Source: Pseudomonas sp. MN1F
GTDB lineage: Bacteria; Pseudomonadota; Gammaproteobacteria; Pseudomonadales; Pseudomonadaceae
DNA: 64,000 nt
Direction: 5' to 3'
Assembly (NCBI RefSeq): GCF_009391885.1
Contig: NZ_VZII01000058.1
Span: 1-64,000 of the forward strand
Position 1 is the stretch's first letter. Each line of letters opens with the position of its first letter. A program made the translations under genes and the position numbers. Below are positions 34,449-44,202 of the stretch, one piece after another. The notes beneath the pieces are model-generated. The model had not been told where the DNA came from, made no database searches, and saw only the letters and a program-made list of their open reading frames with translations.

Positions 34449-35564
34449 ATGAACATGTTCAACCTTAGGCAGCTGATTGCCGCGACCCTGCTCCTGTCCT
34501 GCGCGTTCGGTGCCCACGCCGAGCGCCTGAAGGACATTGCCAGCATCTCCGGCGTGCGTTCCAACCAGTTGATCGGCTATGGCCTGGTGGTGGGGCTCAA
34601 CGGTACGGGTGACCAGACCACCCAGACCCCGTTCACCCTGCAGACCTTCAACAACATGCTGTCGCAGTTCGGCATCAAGGTGCCGGCCGGCTCCGGCAAC
34701 GTGCAGTTGAAGAACGTCGCTGCGGTGTCGGTACATGCCGACCTGCCGGCGTTCGCCAAGCCGGGCCAGGTGGTGGACATCACCGTTTCGTCGATCGGCA
34801 ACTCCAAGAGCCTGCGTGGCGGCAGCCTGCTGATGACCCCGCTCAAGGGTATCGACGGCAACGTCTACGCCATCGCCCAGGGTAACCTGGTGGTCGGCGG
34901 CTTCGATGCCGAAGGCCGTGACGGTTCCAAGATCACCGTCAACGTTCCGTCGGCAGGCCGTATTCCCGGCGGTGCCTCGGTCGAGCGCGCCGTGCCGAGC
35001 GGCTTCAACCAGGGCAACAGCCTGACCCTGAACCTCAACCGCCCGGACTTCACCACCGCCAAGCGCATCGTCGACAAGGTCAACGACCTGCTCGGCCCGG
35101 GTGTGGCCCAGGCCGTGGACGGCGGCTCGGTGCGGGTCACCGCGCCGATGGACCCAAGCCAGCGGGTCGATTACCTGTCGATCCTCGAGAACCTCGAGAT
35201 CGACCCGGGCCAGGCCGTGGCCAAGGTCATCATCAACTCGCGTACCGGCACCATCGTCATCGGCCAGAACGTCAAGGTCTCGCCAGCGGCGGTGACCCAC
35301 GGCAGCCTGACCGTGACCATCACCGAAGACCCGATCGTCAGCCAGCCGGGGCCATTCTCCAATGGCCAGACGGCGGTGGTTCCGCGTTCGCGGGTCAATG
35401 CCGAGCAGGAAGCCAAGCCGATGTTCAAGTTCGGCCCGGGGACTACGCTGGATGAGATCGTCCGCGCAGTGAACCAGGTGGGCGCGGCACCCGGCGACCT
35501 GATGGCCATCCTCGAAGCACTGAAGCAGGCCGGCGCCTTGCAAGCCGACCTGATCGTGATCTGA
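34449..35564 (+). CDS. flgI: Flagellar P-ring protein FlgI
   Basis: 371 residues with a signal peptide (LRQLIAATLLLSCAFGAHA) followed by ERLKDIASISGVRSNQLIGYGLVVGLNGTGDQT, diagnostic of FlgI. The C-terminus has TLDEIVRAVNQVGAAPGDLMAILEALKQAGALQADLIVI. It forms the periplasmic P ring with help from FlgA. ATG 34449 and ATG 34455 are both possible; neither has a strong SD. Confidence 0.96.
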   Translation: MNMFNLRQLIAATLLLSCAFGAHAERLKDIASISGVRSNQLIGYGLVVGLNGTGDQTTQTPFTLQTFNNMLSQFGIKVPAGSGNVQLKNVAAVSVHADLPAFAKPGQVVDITVSSIGNSKSLRGGSLLMTPLKGIDGNVYAIAQGNLVVGGFDAEGRDGSKITVNVPSAGRIPGGASVERAVPSGFNQGNSLTLNLNRPDFTTAKRIVDKVNDLLGPGVAQAVDGGSVRVTAPMDPSQRVDYLSILENLEIDPGQAVAKVIINSRTGTIVIGQNVKVSPAAVTHGSLTVTITEDPIVSQPGPFSNGQTAVVPRSRVNAEQEAKPMFKFGPGTTLDEIVRAVNQVGAAPGDLMAILEALKQAGALQADLIVI

Positions 35565-35575
35565 GGACGCTGCGG

Positions 35576-36742
35576 ATGAATTCGAAAAGCCTGGTCTCCA
35601 GCCACGCCGACAGCGGTGCCTACACCGACCTCAATCGCCTGAGTTCGCTCAAGCACGGTGATCGCGACAGCGACGCCAACGTGCGCAAGGTGGCCCAGGA
35701 GTTCGAGTCGCTGTTCATCAGCGAGATGCTCAAGGCCTCGCGCAAGGCCAGCGACGTGCTGGCCGACGACAACCCGATGAACAGCGAGACGGTCAAGCAG
35801 TACCGCGACATGTACGACCAGCAGCTGGCCGTGAGCATGTCCCGCGAGGGGGGCGGTATCGGCCTGCAGGACGTGCTGGTGCGCCAGCTGTCGAAGAACA
35901 AGAGCACCCCGGTCAACACCAGCCCGTTCCCGCGTGTCGACGGCAACGCGCCGACGCTGTGGGGCAACAAGGTAGCCGACCCGGTGCAGGCCACCCAGGC
36001 CACGGCCACGCGCAACGACGTTGCCGCGCTCAACTCGCGGCGCCTGGCGCTGCCGGGCAAGCTCACCGACCGCTTGCTGGCCGGTATCGTGCCTTCGGCC
36101 ACCAGCCCGGCCGCGGCCACCAATACCGCCGCCGTGCCGGCCCGTGACGGGCAGCAGGTGGCCAAGGCCATCGCCATCCCGGACAACGGCCTGCGCATCA
36201 CCGGCCGCGCCGTGGCGCAGCCGCCGCTGGCGCCGAAGAAGGCCTTTGCCGACAGCGACGAATTCGTCGCCACCATGCTGCCGATGGCCGAACAGGCCGC
36301 CAAGCGCATTGGTGTCGACCCGCGTTACCTGGTGGCCCAGGCCGCCCTGGAAACCGGCTGGGGCAAGTCGGTCATGCGCAACAGTGATGGCAGCAGCAGC
36401 CACAACCTGTTCGGCATCAAGGCCAGCGGTAACTGGGACGGCGATTCGGCGCGGGCGATCACCAGCGAGTTCCGTGACGGCCAGTTCGTCAAGGAGACGG
36501 CGGCGTTCCGTTCCTACGATTCGTACCAGGACAGTTTCCACGACCTGGTAAGCCTGCTGCAGAGCAATTCGCGCTATCAAGATGCGGTGAAGTCGGCCGA
36601 TAACCCAGAACAATTCGTGCGAGAACTGCAAAAGGCCGGGTACGCCACCGACCCGAACTACGCCAGCAAGATCTCGCAGATCGCAAGACAGATGAAGTCG
36701 TACGAGAGCTACGCAATGCTCGGTACCACAACGAAACTTTAA
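35576..36742 (+). CDS. flgJ: Rod-assembly protein and peptidoglycan hydrolase FlgJ
   Basis: 388 residues. N-terminal rod-binding domain (~35-115; VRKVAQEFESLFISEMLKASRKASDVLADDN, MYDQQLAVSMSREGGGIGLQD), a Pro/Ala/Thr-rich linker (~120-220), then a glucosaminidase domain (~225-388) with LVAQAALETGWGKSV, catalytic Glu259 within it, and SSSHNLFGIKASGNW. Opens the peptidoglycan layer for the rod. The bifunctional form is typical of gamma- and betaproteobacteria. Confidence 0.96.
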   Translation: MNSKSLVSSHADSGAYTDLNRLSSLKHGDRDSDANVRKVAQEFESLFISEMLKASRKASDVLADDNPMNSETVKQYRDMYDQQLAVSMSREGGGIGLQDVLVRQLSKNKSTPVNTSPFPRVDGNAPTLWGNKVADPVQATQATATRNDVAALNSRRLALPGKLTDRLLAGIVPSATSPAAATNTAAVPARDGQQVAKAIAIPDNGLRITGRAVAQPPLAPKKAFADSDEFVATMLPMAEQAAKRIGVDPRYLVAQAALETGWGKSVMRNSDGSSSHNLFGIKASGNWDGDSARAITSEFRDGQFVKETAAFRSYDSYQDSFHDLVSLLQSNSRYQDAVKSADNPEQFVRELQKAGYATDPNYASKISQIARQMKSYESYAMLGTTTKL

Positions 36743-36754
36743 GGGTATGGAACC

Positions 36755-38803
36755 ATGGCGAGTCTGATCAATATTGGCATGTCGGGACTGTCGGCCTCCC
36801 AGGCGGGGCTGCATACCACCGGCAACAACATCGCCAACGCCGATGTCGCCGGCTATTCCCGCCAGCAGAACGTCCAGCGAGCCAAGGGTTCGCTTCAGGA
36901 AGGCCAGGTGTTCATGGGCACCGGCACCACCCTGGGCGATGTGCGCCGGGTGTACAACGCCTTCCTGGATGCCCAGTTGCAGACCGCCACCTCGCTCAAC
37001 AGCGACAGCACCGCCTACCTGAACCAGGTCACGCCGCTCAACAACTTGCTGTCCGACAGCAACACCGGTATCACCGGTGCGCTGACCAACTTCTTCTCCG
37101 CCCTGCAGAGCGCCGCCAACAAGCCGACCGAAGACGCTTCCCGTCAGCTGTTGCTGAGCAACGCCGAGGCCCTGGCCAGCCGCTTCAACAGCCTGTCTGC
37201 CCAGTTCAAGGAGCAGAACAGCAACATCAACGGCAACCTCAGCTCGATGACCTCGCGGATCAACGAGCTGACCTCCAGCATTGCGAAGTACAACGATCAG
37301 ATTTCCAAGGTCTCGGCCAACAGCGGCCAGCCCAACGACCTGCTCGACCAGCGTAACGAGGCGGTGCGCCAGCTCAACGAGCTGGTGGGTGTGCAGACCG
37401 TCGAGCGTGACGGCAGTATTGACGTCTACCTGAAGAACGGCCAGTCGCTGGTGCTGGGCAAGACCACCAACAAGATGAGCGCCGAGCCAAGCGCCACCGA
37501 CCCGACCCAGTTCTCGGTCAAGCTCGACCGTGGCAGCACCACCATGGATGTCACCAGCAGCATCAGCGGTGGCGAAATGGGCGGTCTGCTGCGTTACCGC
37601 AGCGACACGCTGGCACCTGCGATGAACGAGCTGGGGCGTATCGCGCTGGTGGTGTCGCAGCAGCTGAATTCGCAGCTCGGTCAGGGCATCGACAAGAACG
37701 GTGAGTTCGGTGCGGCGCTGTTTGGCGATATCAACAGCGCCAGCGCCATGTCCGCGCGCAGCACGCCGAAGGTTGGCAACACCGGCAGCGCCGCGCTGAA
37801 CGTGGTCATCCGCGACACTGGCAAGCTGAGCACCAGCGACTACCAGGTGACCTTCGTCGGCCCTGGCACTGACAAGTACCAGGTCAAGAAGCTGCCAGAC
37901 GGCACCGACATGGGCACCTACAGCACCAACGACGACCCGGCGCCGGTCATCGACGGTTTCAGCCTCGACCTCAAGAGCGGCACTGCGGCGGTGGGCGACA
38001 GTTTCAAGATCACCCCGACCCGCAATGCCTCGGCAGAGATCGGCGTGGTGCTCACCGACGCCAAGCGCCTGGCGCTGGCTGCGCCGCTGACCGCTACCTC
38101 GGGTGGCGGCAATATCGGTACCGGTGTGATCACCCAGCCCGTGCTGACCTCGGTACTGGATATCGCCGACCCGGCTCAACGCCAGGACCTGCAGACCGGC
38201 ATCAAGTACTCCACGCCGGTGCGTCTGGTGTTTGGTGACGAAACCACCTCGCCGCAGAGCTACGAAGCCTTCGATGCCAAGGGCAACAGCATTGGCACAG
38301 GCACCTTCGTCCCGGGGCAGAGCAACACCCTGAAGTTCGATGTGCCGATGATCGACTCCGCGGGCAACCCGATCAATGACGCCAGTGGCAACCAGAAGTC
38401 GTTCAGCTTCGAGATGGACGTTGCCGGTGCACCCAAGGATGGCGACAGCTTCACCGTGTCGCTGACCGGCGCCGGTTCTTCGGACAACCGCAACGCGCTG
38501 TCCCTGCAGGAGCTGCAGACCAAGCAGACCATGGACATTGGTTCGACCAAGGGCATCAGCATCACCGATGCCTACGGCAAGCTGGTGGAAAACGTCGGGG
38601 CCCAGGCCAAGCAGGGCCAGATGGACACCCAGGCAACCGGCGTCATCCTGACCCAGGCAACCGGTGCCCGTGATTCGGTGTCCGGTGTGCAGCTGGATGA
38701 AGAAGCCGGCAACCTGGTCAAGTACCAGCAGTACTACACGGCGTCGTCGCAGATCATCAAGGCGGCGCAGGAAATCTTCAACACCCTGATCGCCGCGCTT
38801 TAA
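36755..38803 (+). CDS. flgK: Hook-filament junction protein FlgK (HAP1)
   Basis: 682 residues. N-terminal ASLINIGMSGLSASQAGLHTTGNNIANADVAGYSRQQ and C-terminal SVSGVQLDEEAGNLVKYQQYYTASSQIIKAAQEIFNTLIAAL are the conserved D0 helices; the middle (~330-600) is a large variable insert. SD-like GGGTATGGAA precedes the start. Client of the FlgN chaperone encoded at 24835. Confidence 0.97.
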   Translation: MASLINIGMSGLSASQAGLHTTGNNIANADVAGYSRQQNVQRAKGSLQEGQVFMGTGTTLGDVRRVYNAFLDAQLQTATSLNSDSTAYLNQVTPLNNLLSDSNTGITGALTNFFSALQSAANKPTEDASRQLLLSNAEALASRFNSLSAQFKEQNSNINGNLSSMTSRINELTSSIAKYNDQISKVSANSGQPNDLLDQRNEAVRQLNELVGVQTVERDGSIDVYLKNGQSLVLGKTTNKMSAEPSATDPTQFSVKLDRGSTTMDVTSSISGGEMGGLLRYRSDTLAPAMNELGRIALVVSQQLNSQLGQGIDKNGEFGAALFGDINSASAMSARSTPKVGNTGSAALNVVIRDTGKLSTSDYQVTFVGPGTDKYQVKKLPDGTDMGTYSTNDDPAPVIDGFSLDLKSGTAAVGDSFKITPTRNASAEIGVVLTDAKRLALAAPLTATSGGGNIGTGVITQPVLTSVLDIADPAQRQDLQTGIKYSTPVRLVFGDETTSPQSYEAFDAKGNSIGTGTFVPGQSNTLKFDVPMIDSAGNPINDASGNQKSFSFEMDVAGAPKDGDSFTVSLTGAGSSDNRNALSLQELQTKQTMDIGSTKGISITDAYGKLVENVGAQAKQGQMDTQATGVILTQATGARDSVSGVQLDEEAGNLVKYQQYYTASSQIIKAAQEIFNTLIAAL

Positions 38804-38816
38804 GGAGTCCTGACCC

Positions 38817-40388
38817 ATGCGTATTTCCACGGCCCAGTTCTATGCTTCCAGCGCGGCAAACTACCAGCGCAACTATTCCAACGTGGTCAAGACCAACGAG
38901 GAAGCCAGTTCCTTCGTACGGGTCAACACTGCTGCCGACGACCCGGTAGGGGCAGCGCGCCTGTTGCAGCTGGGCAACCAGGCGGACATGCTGGCGCAGT
39001 ACAAGACCAACGCCACCAACATCACCAACTCGCTGAACCAGACCGAGACCACGCTCAACTCGATCAACACGATCCTGACGCGGGTGAACGAGCTGGCGCT
39101 CGAATCGGGTAACGCCGGCTATACCGACACCGAGCGCAAGGCCAAGGCGGCCGAGCTGGGCCAGCTGGAAGACCAGTTGCTGAGCCTGATGAACAGCCGT
39201 GACGAGAACGGCCAGTACCTGTTCGCCGGCTCCAAGACCGACACGGCGCCATTCGTGCGCAATGCCGATGGCACTTATTCCTACCAGGGCGACCAGACCC
39301 AGCAGGAACTGCAGGTCGGTGACATGCTCAAGATGGCCGGCAACAGCTCCGGCTACAGCGTATTCGAGCAAGCCCTGAACACCAGCCGCACGTCCACGAC
39401 CATGACCGCTCCACCGGTGGATGATGGCCGGGTGAAGCTGTCCAACGGCCAGGTGTCAGGCAGCGTCACCTACAACGACCGCTTCAGAAGTGGCCAGCCG
39501 TACACCATCACCATGCTCAGCAGCACCAAGTTCAGCATCACCGACAGCCTGGGCAACGACGTCACCGCCGAGGCTACCCAGGGTGGCAGCTTCGACCCCA
39601 ATACTGCGGGTGGTTCGATGGTCAGCTTCCGTGGCGTAGACCTGCGCCTGAACATCAACCTGCAGGATGGCGACAACGCCGACGCCGTGGTGGCTGGCCA
39701 TACCTTCACCCTGCAGAGCAAGCCGGACACCATCACTGCTACTCGCAGCCCGGGCAACCCGTCGAGCGCCCAGGTGTCGTCGATCAGTGTCACCGACCCG
39801 AGCAAGTACAAGGCCATGTTCCCGAGCGGGGGGGCGGTGATCAAGTTCACCAGCGCCACCGACTTCGAGCTGTACGCCCAGCCGCTGACCGCCGACAGCC
39901 GGCCGGTGGCCAGTGGCACCATGGCTGGCAACGTCGCCTCGGCCGCGGGCGTAGACTTCACCTTCAGCACCACCCCCCCGCAGCAGTCCGGTGACCAGTA
40001 CATGGTCAATGTCGACAATCACCAGACCCAGAACGTGCTGGACAGCGTGGCCAAGCTGCGCACGGCCCTGAGTCAGCCGATCGATGGCGACAATGCTGCC
40101 TACCAGCAGCTGCGCGCCGACCTGGATTCGGCCATTGCCAACATTCAGAGCGGTCAGGACACCCTCAGCCGCGCCGTCACCGATATCGGTGCGCGAGGCA
40201 AGGCGCTGGAGATCCAGCAGAACACCAACGAAAGCCTTAGCATTGCCAACAGCACCACGCAGTCGTCGATCCGTGATTCCGACCCGGCCGAGGTGCTGAT
40301 CCGCCTTACCCAGCAGAAGACCACGCTCGAAGCTTCCCAGCAAGCGTTCGCGCGCATCAGCCAACTGAGCCTGTTCAACGCATTGTGA
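38817..40388 (+). CDS. flgL: Hook-filament junction protein FlgL (HAP3)
   Basis: 523 residues. Flagellin-like N-terminus MRISTAQFYASSAANYQRNYSNVVKTNEEASSFVRVNTAADDPVGAARLLQLGNQADML and C-terminus DPAEVLIRLTQQKTTLEASQQAFARISQLSLFNAL. Long central insert (~190-410). It carries a G7 (39828-39834) and a C7 (39973-39979) run within the insert. Last gene of the flgF-L unit; the glycosylation island begins 117 bp later. Confidence 0.97.
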   Translation: MRISTAQFYASSAANYQRNYSNVVKTNEEASSFVRVNTAADDPVGAARLLQLGNQADMLAQYKTNATNITNSLNQTETTLNSINTILTRVNELALESGNAGYTDTERKAKAAELGQLEDQLLSLMNSRDENGQYLFAGSKTDTAPFVRNADGTYSYQGDQTQQELQVGDMLKMAGNSSGYSVFEQALNTSRTSTTMTAPPVDDGRVKLSNGQVSGSVTYNDRFRSGQPYTITMLSSTKFSITDSLGNDVTAEATQGGSFDPNTAGGSMVSFRGVDLRLNINLQDGDNADAVVAGHTFTLQSKPDTITATRSPGNPSSAQVSSISVTDPSKYKAMFPSGGAVIKFTSATDFELYAQPLTADSRPVASGTMAGNVASAAGVDFTFSTTPPQQSGDQYMVNVDNHQTQNVLDSVAKLRTALSQPIDGDNAAYQQLRADLDSAIANIQSGQDTLSRAVTDIGARGKALEIQQNTNESLSIANSTTQSSIRDSDPAEVLIRLTQQKTTLEASQQAFARISQLSLFNAL

Positions 40389-40505
40389 GTGCGCCTGTTG
40401 CCGTCATCCTCCTCCTGACCGGGGGGAGGGGGCGGTGCGTTGTTTCAATCTGGTAGCGACTGTTCTGAATTCTCCGCGGGCAGTCACCTGTCGAGAGATT
40501 TCCTC

Positions 40506-43500
40506 GTGAGCCAAGCCCCCCTAGTCAGCCTCGTCATCCCCGCCTGCAACCCCGAGTTCTTCCGTGCCGCCCTGGTCGGTGCCCTGGCGCAGGATTACGA
40601 CAACCTTGAAGTCATCGTCTGCGACGACAGTCGGGGCCCGCAGATCGAGGCGGTGGTCGAGGAGCTGCGCAGCCTTGCCCGCCACCCGCTGGTCTACGTG
40701 CGCAACCCGCAACCGCTGGGGTTTGCCGGCAATCTGCAGCAGGGGCTTGAGCAGAGCCAGGGGCAGTACATCAAGTTCCTCTGCGACGATGATCGCCTGA
40801 TGGCCGATTGCGTTTCCAACCAGGTCCGACTGTTCGAAGCCCATGGCGATGTCAGCCTGGTCGCGGCCAGGCGCCAGCTGGTGGATGCCGAGGACCATAT
40901 CCTGCCGCAGCGCCTTGAGACCAGCCCGGTCACCTTTGGCGACACCGTGTTCAATGGCGACGACCTGCTGGATTTCTTCGAGACCCGCCAGCTCAACTTC
41001 ATCGGCGGGCTCAGCAGCGTGCTGCTGCGCGCCAGCGACCTGCGCGAGTTGCTGCCGGCGCTGGCGCCAGGCTTTGTGGCGCTGCTCGATTTCGTGCTGT
41101 TCGTGTGCCTGCTGCGTCGCGGGCACCTGGGGGTGACGGCCGGCGTGCACTGCATGGAACGGGTTCATCCCGACCAGTTGCGTCGCCAGAGCGACGTCAA
41201 GGCGGCAGCGGTCGGCGAGGCACAACACCTGCGCGACATGTTCGCGGCCCGCGTCGCCGAGCGCGAGCCATTCTCCGGCTGGGTGCGGGTGCAGATCCTT
41301 CGGGGGAATGAGGGGGACGCCCGGCGCAATTGGGAGAACATGTTCCTGGTCCACACCCTGCGCTGCCTGCAGGCGATCCAGGAATCCCATGTTGGTAGCG
41401 ACAGCGACAGTTTCGCCGAGCTGTACGCCAAGTGGCTGGCCTGTCGCCAGGACCCCTTGGTGCTGGCGCGGCTGATGCGGCTGAGCGAGCACTGGCCGCG
41501 TCGCCCGCGCATCGTCCCCGTGGTGATCGACAGCGAAGGCGATGCCCTGGCCCTGCAAATGACACTGGACAGCATCGCCGGCCAGGCCTATGGCGCCGAG
41601 GCAACCCTGGTGCTCTCCACTGCGCGCCTTGCGGCTGACCCGGGCAGCCGGGTCGACAGCCAGCCGTTGCAGGCTGACTGGGCCATGCAATTGAACACGC
41701 TGGTCGCGCAGCGGGGCGCCGAGGATTGGGTCTACCTGCTGCGTGCCGGCGACCGGCTCAATGCCTTCAGCCTGATGCTGCTGGCCGAGCGGATCGTGTC
41801 ACGGCCACAGATTGCCTGCTGTTATGGCGATGAAGGCGGCCTGCGCAACGAAGCGTCGGTGGAGCCGGTGTTCAAACCGGACTTCAACCTCGACCTGATG
41901 CGCGGCTACCCCTATACCGGTCGCATGCTGGCGTTTTCCTGCGAGGCTTTGCGCACGTTGGGTGGTTTTGCTGCCGGCTACCGCGAACTGGCGCCCCACG
42001 ACCTGCTCTGGCGCCTGGTTGAAAGCCGCGGCCCGCAGACCATCGAGCACATTCCGGAAGTGCTGGGTGAAAGTGCGTTCAGTTACGCCGCCTGGCTGTC
42101 TTCGCCGGCAGTGATCGAGGAAAATCCACAGGTACTGGCGGCGCACCTGAAGCGTCTGGGTGTGGCCTATCGTCTGCACAACAGCGGCGGTGCGATCAAT
42201 CAGATTCGCTACTTGCACGCCTCGCAGCCACTGGTAAGCCTGGTGCTCAGCGCCCAGGATCAATTGCCGGCGCTGGAGCGCTGCCTGGAAAGCGTGCTGC
42301 AGAACACTGCCTACGCACATTACGAAGTGCTCGTCGTCGACAATGCCAGCCAGGGCGCGGATACCCATGCCTGGCTGGCCGCACTGGAGCAGTTGGGCGG
42401 CGACAAGTTGCGGGTGCTGAGGCTGAACGAGGAAAGCAGCTTCGCTGCCGTGCAGAACCTGGCCGCGCACCATGCCCGGGGTGAATACTTGCTGATGCTG
42501 AGCCCGTTCACCATGGCTACCGAGCCGGACTGGCTCGACGCCTTGCTCAGCCATGGTCAGCGCCATGAAGTTGGCGCGGTTGGCGCCAAGTTGTGCAATG
42601 GCCACGGCCTGGTCGTCCATGCTGGTGGCGTGCTGGGCCTGCGTGGCGCGGTGGGCTCGCCGTTCGTCGGTGAGCCGATGGAGGCGGGTGGCTACATGCA
42701 GCGTCTGCAGGTGGCGCAGAACTACTCGGTGGTCGGTGCTGACTGCCTGCTGATACGCAAGCAGCTGTTCTTGGAACTGGGCGGTCTCAACGACAGTGTC
42801 TTCAGCCTTGCCTTCAGCGATGTCGACCTGGGGCTGCGCCTGGGGCAGGCAGGTTACCTCGTGGTCTGGGCGCCCGATGCGCGACTGATCCTTGATCCTC
42901 CAGCAGCGCCAGCGCCCGATCCGCAGCGCGAGGCTGAGCGTCAGGCACGGCTGGTGGAGCAGCATGATGCCTTCTTCCGAGCCTGGATGCCGGTTGTGGC
43001 GCGTGACCCGGCCTATAACGTGAATCTGTCGCTCAACGGCTCCAGCTTCTGTCTGGACCCTGGCCTCAAGGCCGCCTGGACGCCCTTTGTCAGCCGCCCG
43101 TTGCCGCATGTGCTGGCCTTGCCGATGAACAAGACCGCCGTCGGCCATTACCGGGTGATCCAGCCGGTGATGGAGTTGGAAAAGGCTGGCTGGGTGACCC
43201 AGCAACAGTACTTCGAGATTCCCACCAGCATCGAACTGGAGCGTTGCTCTCCGGACGTGGCGATTGTGCAGGGGCGTTATACCGAAGGCTTCGTCAAGGA
43301 GATCGAGCGGCTGAAGACGTTCTCCAAGGGCTTCTGCATCTACGAACTGGACGATTACGTGATTGATGTGCCGAAGAAGAACGGCCATCTCAAGCACACG
43401 CCAAAAGATCTGGAAAAATCGCTGCGCCGGGGGATCGAGCGTTGTGATCGGCTTGTGGTCTCGACCCAGGCCCTGGCTGATGCCTTGCATGACGCCCACA

Positions 43501-44087
43501 GTGATATCCGGGTGATGCCGAACATGCTTGCCGAGGAGCTCTGGACCCACTTGCGCAGCCAGCGCCGGACCTCGCGCAAACCGCGGGTGGGTTGGGGAGG
43601 GGGTACCAGCCACACCGGCGACCTGGAAGTGATTAGCGATGTGGTCAAGACCTTGGCGAACGAGGTCGAATGGGTGTTCTTCGGCATGTGCCCGCCGGCC
43701 TTGCGGCCCTACATCAGCGAGTTCCATCCGCCGGTGCCACTGGAGCTGTACCCGGCCAAGCTCGCCAGCCTGAACCTGGACCTGGCCTTGGCGCCGCTGG
43801 AGTATCACATCTTCAACGACTGCAAGAGCAACCTGCGCTTGCTGGAGTATGGGGCGTGCGGGTACCCGGTGATCGTCACCGACACCCGTGCCTACGAGGG
43901 CTACCTGCCGTGCACGCGAATCAAGACCAACTCGACGGCGGAGTGGCTGGATGCGATTCGCATGCATCTGGCCGACCCGGATGAAAGCTACCGCCTCGGT
44001 GACCGCTTGAAGCAGGAGGTGCTACGTGACTATGTGCTGCGCGAAGAGCATGTGCAGCATTGGTACAGCGGCTGGATGCCGAACTGA
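40506..44087 (+). CDS. Giant multidomain flagellin glycosyltransferase (Fgt1/FgtA-like)
   Basis: 1193 residues from GTG 40506, with no membrane segments. N-terminal GT2 domain (~5-240; PLVSLVIPACNPEFFRAALVGALAQDY, DDD at 94-96), a second degenerate GT2-like part (~340-560), a third GT2 domain from ~574 (QPLVSLVLSAQDQLPALERCLESVL, later FSDVDLGLRLGQAGY) and a C-terminal GT-B/GT4-like domain (~870-1193; TAVGHYRVIQPVMELE, GWGGGTSHTGDLEVI, SNLRLLEYGACGYPVIVTDTRAYEGYL). Size, order and position after flgL resemble FgtA of P. aeruginosa and Fgt1 of P. syringae, which build the flagellin glycan from the protein-linked sugar outward. The TTG-initiated frame 66 bp earlier is rejected because the domain starts at the GTG. 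Confidence 0.85.
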   Translation: MSQAPLVSLVIPACNPEFFRAALVGALAQDYDNLEVIVCDDSRGPQIEAVVEELRSLARHPLVYVRNPQPLGFAGNLQQGLEQSQGQYIKFLCDDDRLMADCVSNQVRLFEAHGDVSLVAARRQLVDAEDHILPQRLETSPVTFGDTVFNGDDLLDFFETRQLNFIGGLSSVLLRASDLRELLPALAPGFVALLDFVLFVCLLRRGHLGVTAGVHCMERVHPDQLRRQSDVKAAAVGEAQHLRDMFAARVAEREPFSGWVRVQILRGNEGDARRNWENMFLVHTLRCLQAIQESHVGSDSDSFAELYAKWLACRQDPLVLARLMRLSEHWPRRPRIVPVVIDSEGDALALQMTLDSIAGQAYGAEATLVLSTARLAADPGSRVDSQPLQADWAMQLNTLVAQRGAEDWVYLLRAGDRLNAFSLMLLAERIVSRPQIACCYGDEGGLRNEASVEPVFKPDFNLDLMRGYPYTGRMLAFSCEALRTLGGFAAGYRELAPHDLLWRLVESRGPQTIEHIPEVLGESAFSYAAWLSSPAVIEENPQVLAAHLKRLGVAYRLHNSGGAINQIRYLHASQPLVSLVLSAQDQLPALERCLESVLQNTAYAHYEVLVVDNASQGADTHAWLAALEQLGGDKLRVLRLNEESSFAAVQNLAAHHARGEYLLMLSPFTMATEPDWLDALLSHGQRHEVGAVGAKLCNGHGLVVHAGGVLGLRGAVGSPFVGEPMEAGGYMQRLQVAQNYSVVGADCLLIRKQLFLELGGLNDSVFSLAFSDVDLGLRLGQAGYLVVWAPDARLILDPPAAPAPDPQREAERQARLVEQHDAFFRAWMPVVARDPAYNVNLSLNGSSFCLDPGLKAAWTPFVSRPLPHVLALPMNKTAVGHYRVIQPVMELEKAGWVTQQQYFEIPTSIELERCSPDVAIVQGRYTEGFVKEIERLKTFSKGFCIYELDDYVIDVPKKNGHLKHTPKDLEKSLRRGIERCDRLVVSTQALADALHDAHSDIRVMPNMLAEELWTHLRSQRRTSRKPRVGWGGGTSHTGDLEVISDVVKTLANEVEWVFFGMCPPALRPYISEFHPPVPLELYPAKLASLNLDLALAPLEYHIFNDCKSNLRLLEYGACGYPVIVTDTRAYEGYLPCTRIKTNSTAEWLDAIRMHLADPDESYRLGDRLKQEVLRDYVLREEHVQHWYSGWMPN

Positions 44088-44202
44088 GCCAAGCTCGCGA
44101 CGAAAAATGCCAGCTGGCGCGTTTCCTGCAAGCCCCCTGTCATATCGCCATAAATCGTGCAGTCACACGATGGGTGGCCGGTGACGAACAAGAGGGGACA
44201 AC

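Noticed and set aside
35171..38830. 1219-codon antisense open frame opposite flgI-flgK
   Set aside because: It lies entirely opposite well-supported flagellar genes; low-complexity His/Gly/Val/Arg-rich translation is typical of a high-GC shadow frame, with no domain or start signal.
41799..43967. 722-codon antisense frame opposite the 1193-aa glycosyltransferase
   Set aside because: Codon-position artefact of GC-rich coding DNA; the sense frame has clear GT motifs.
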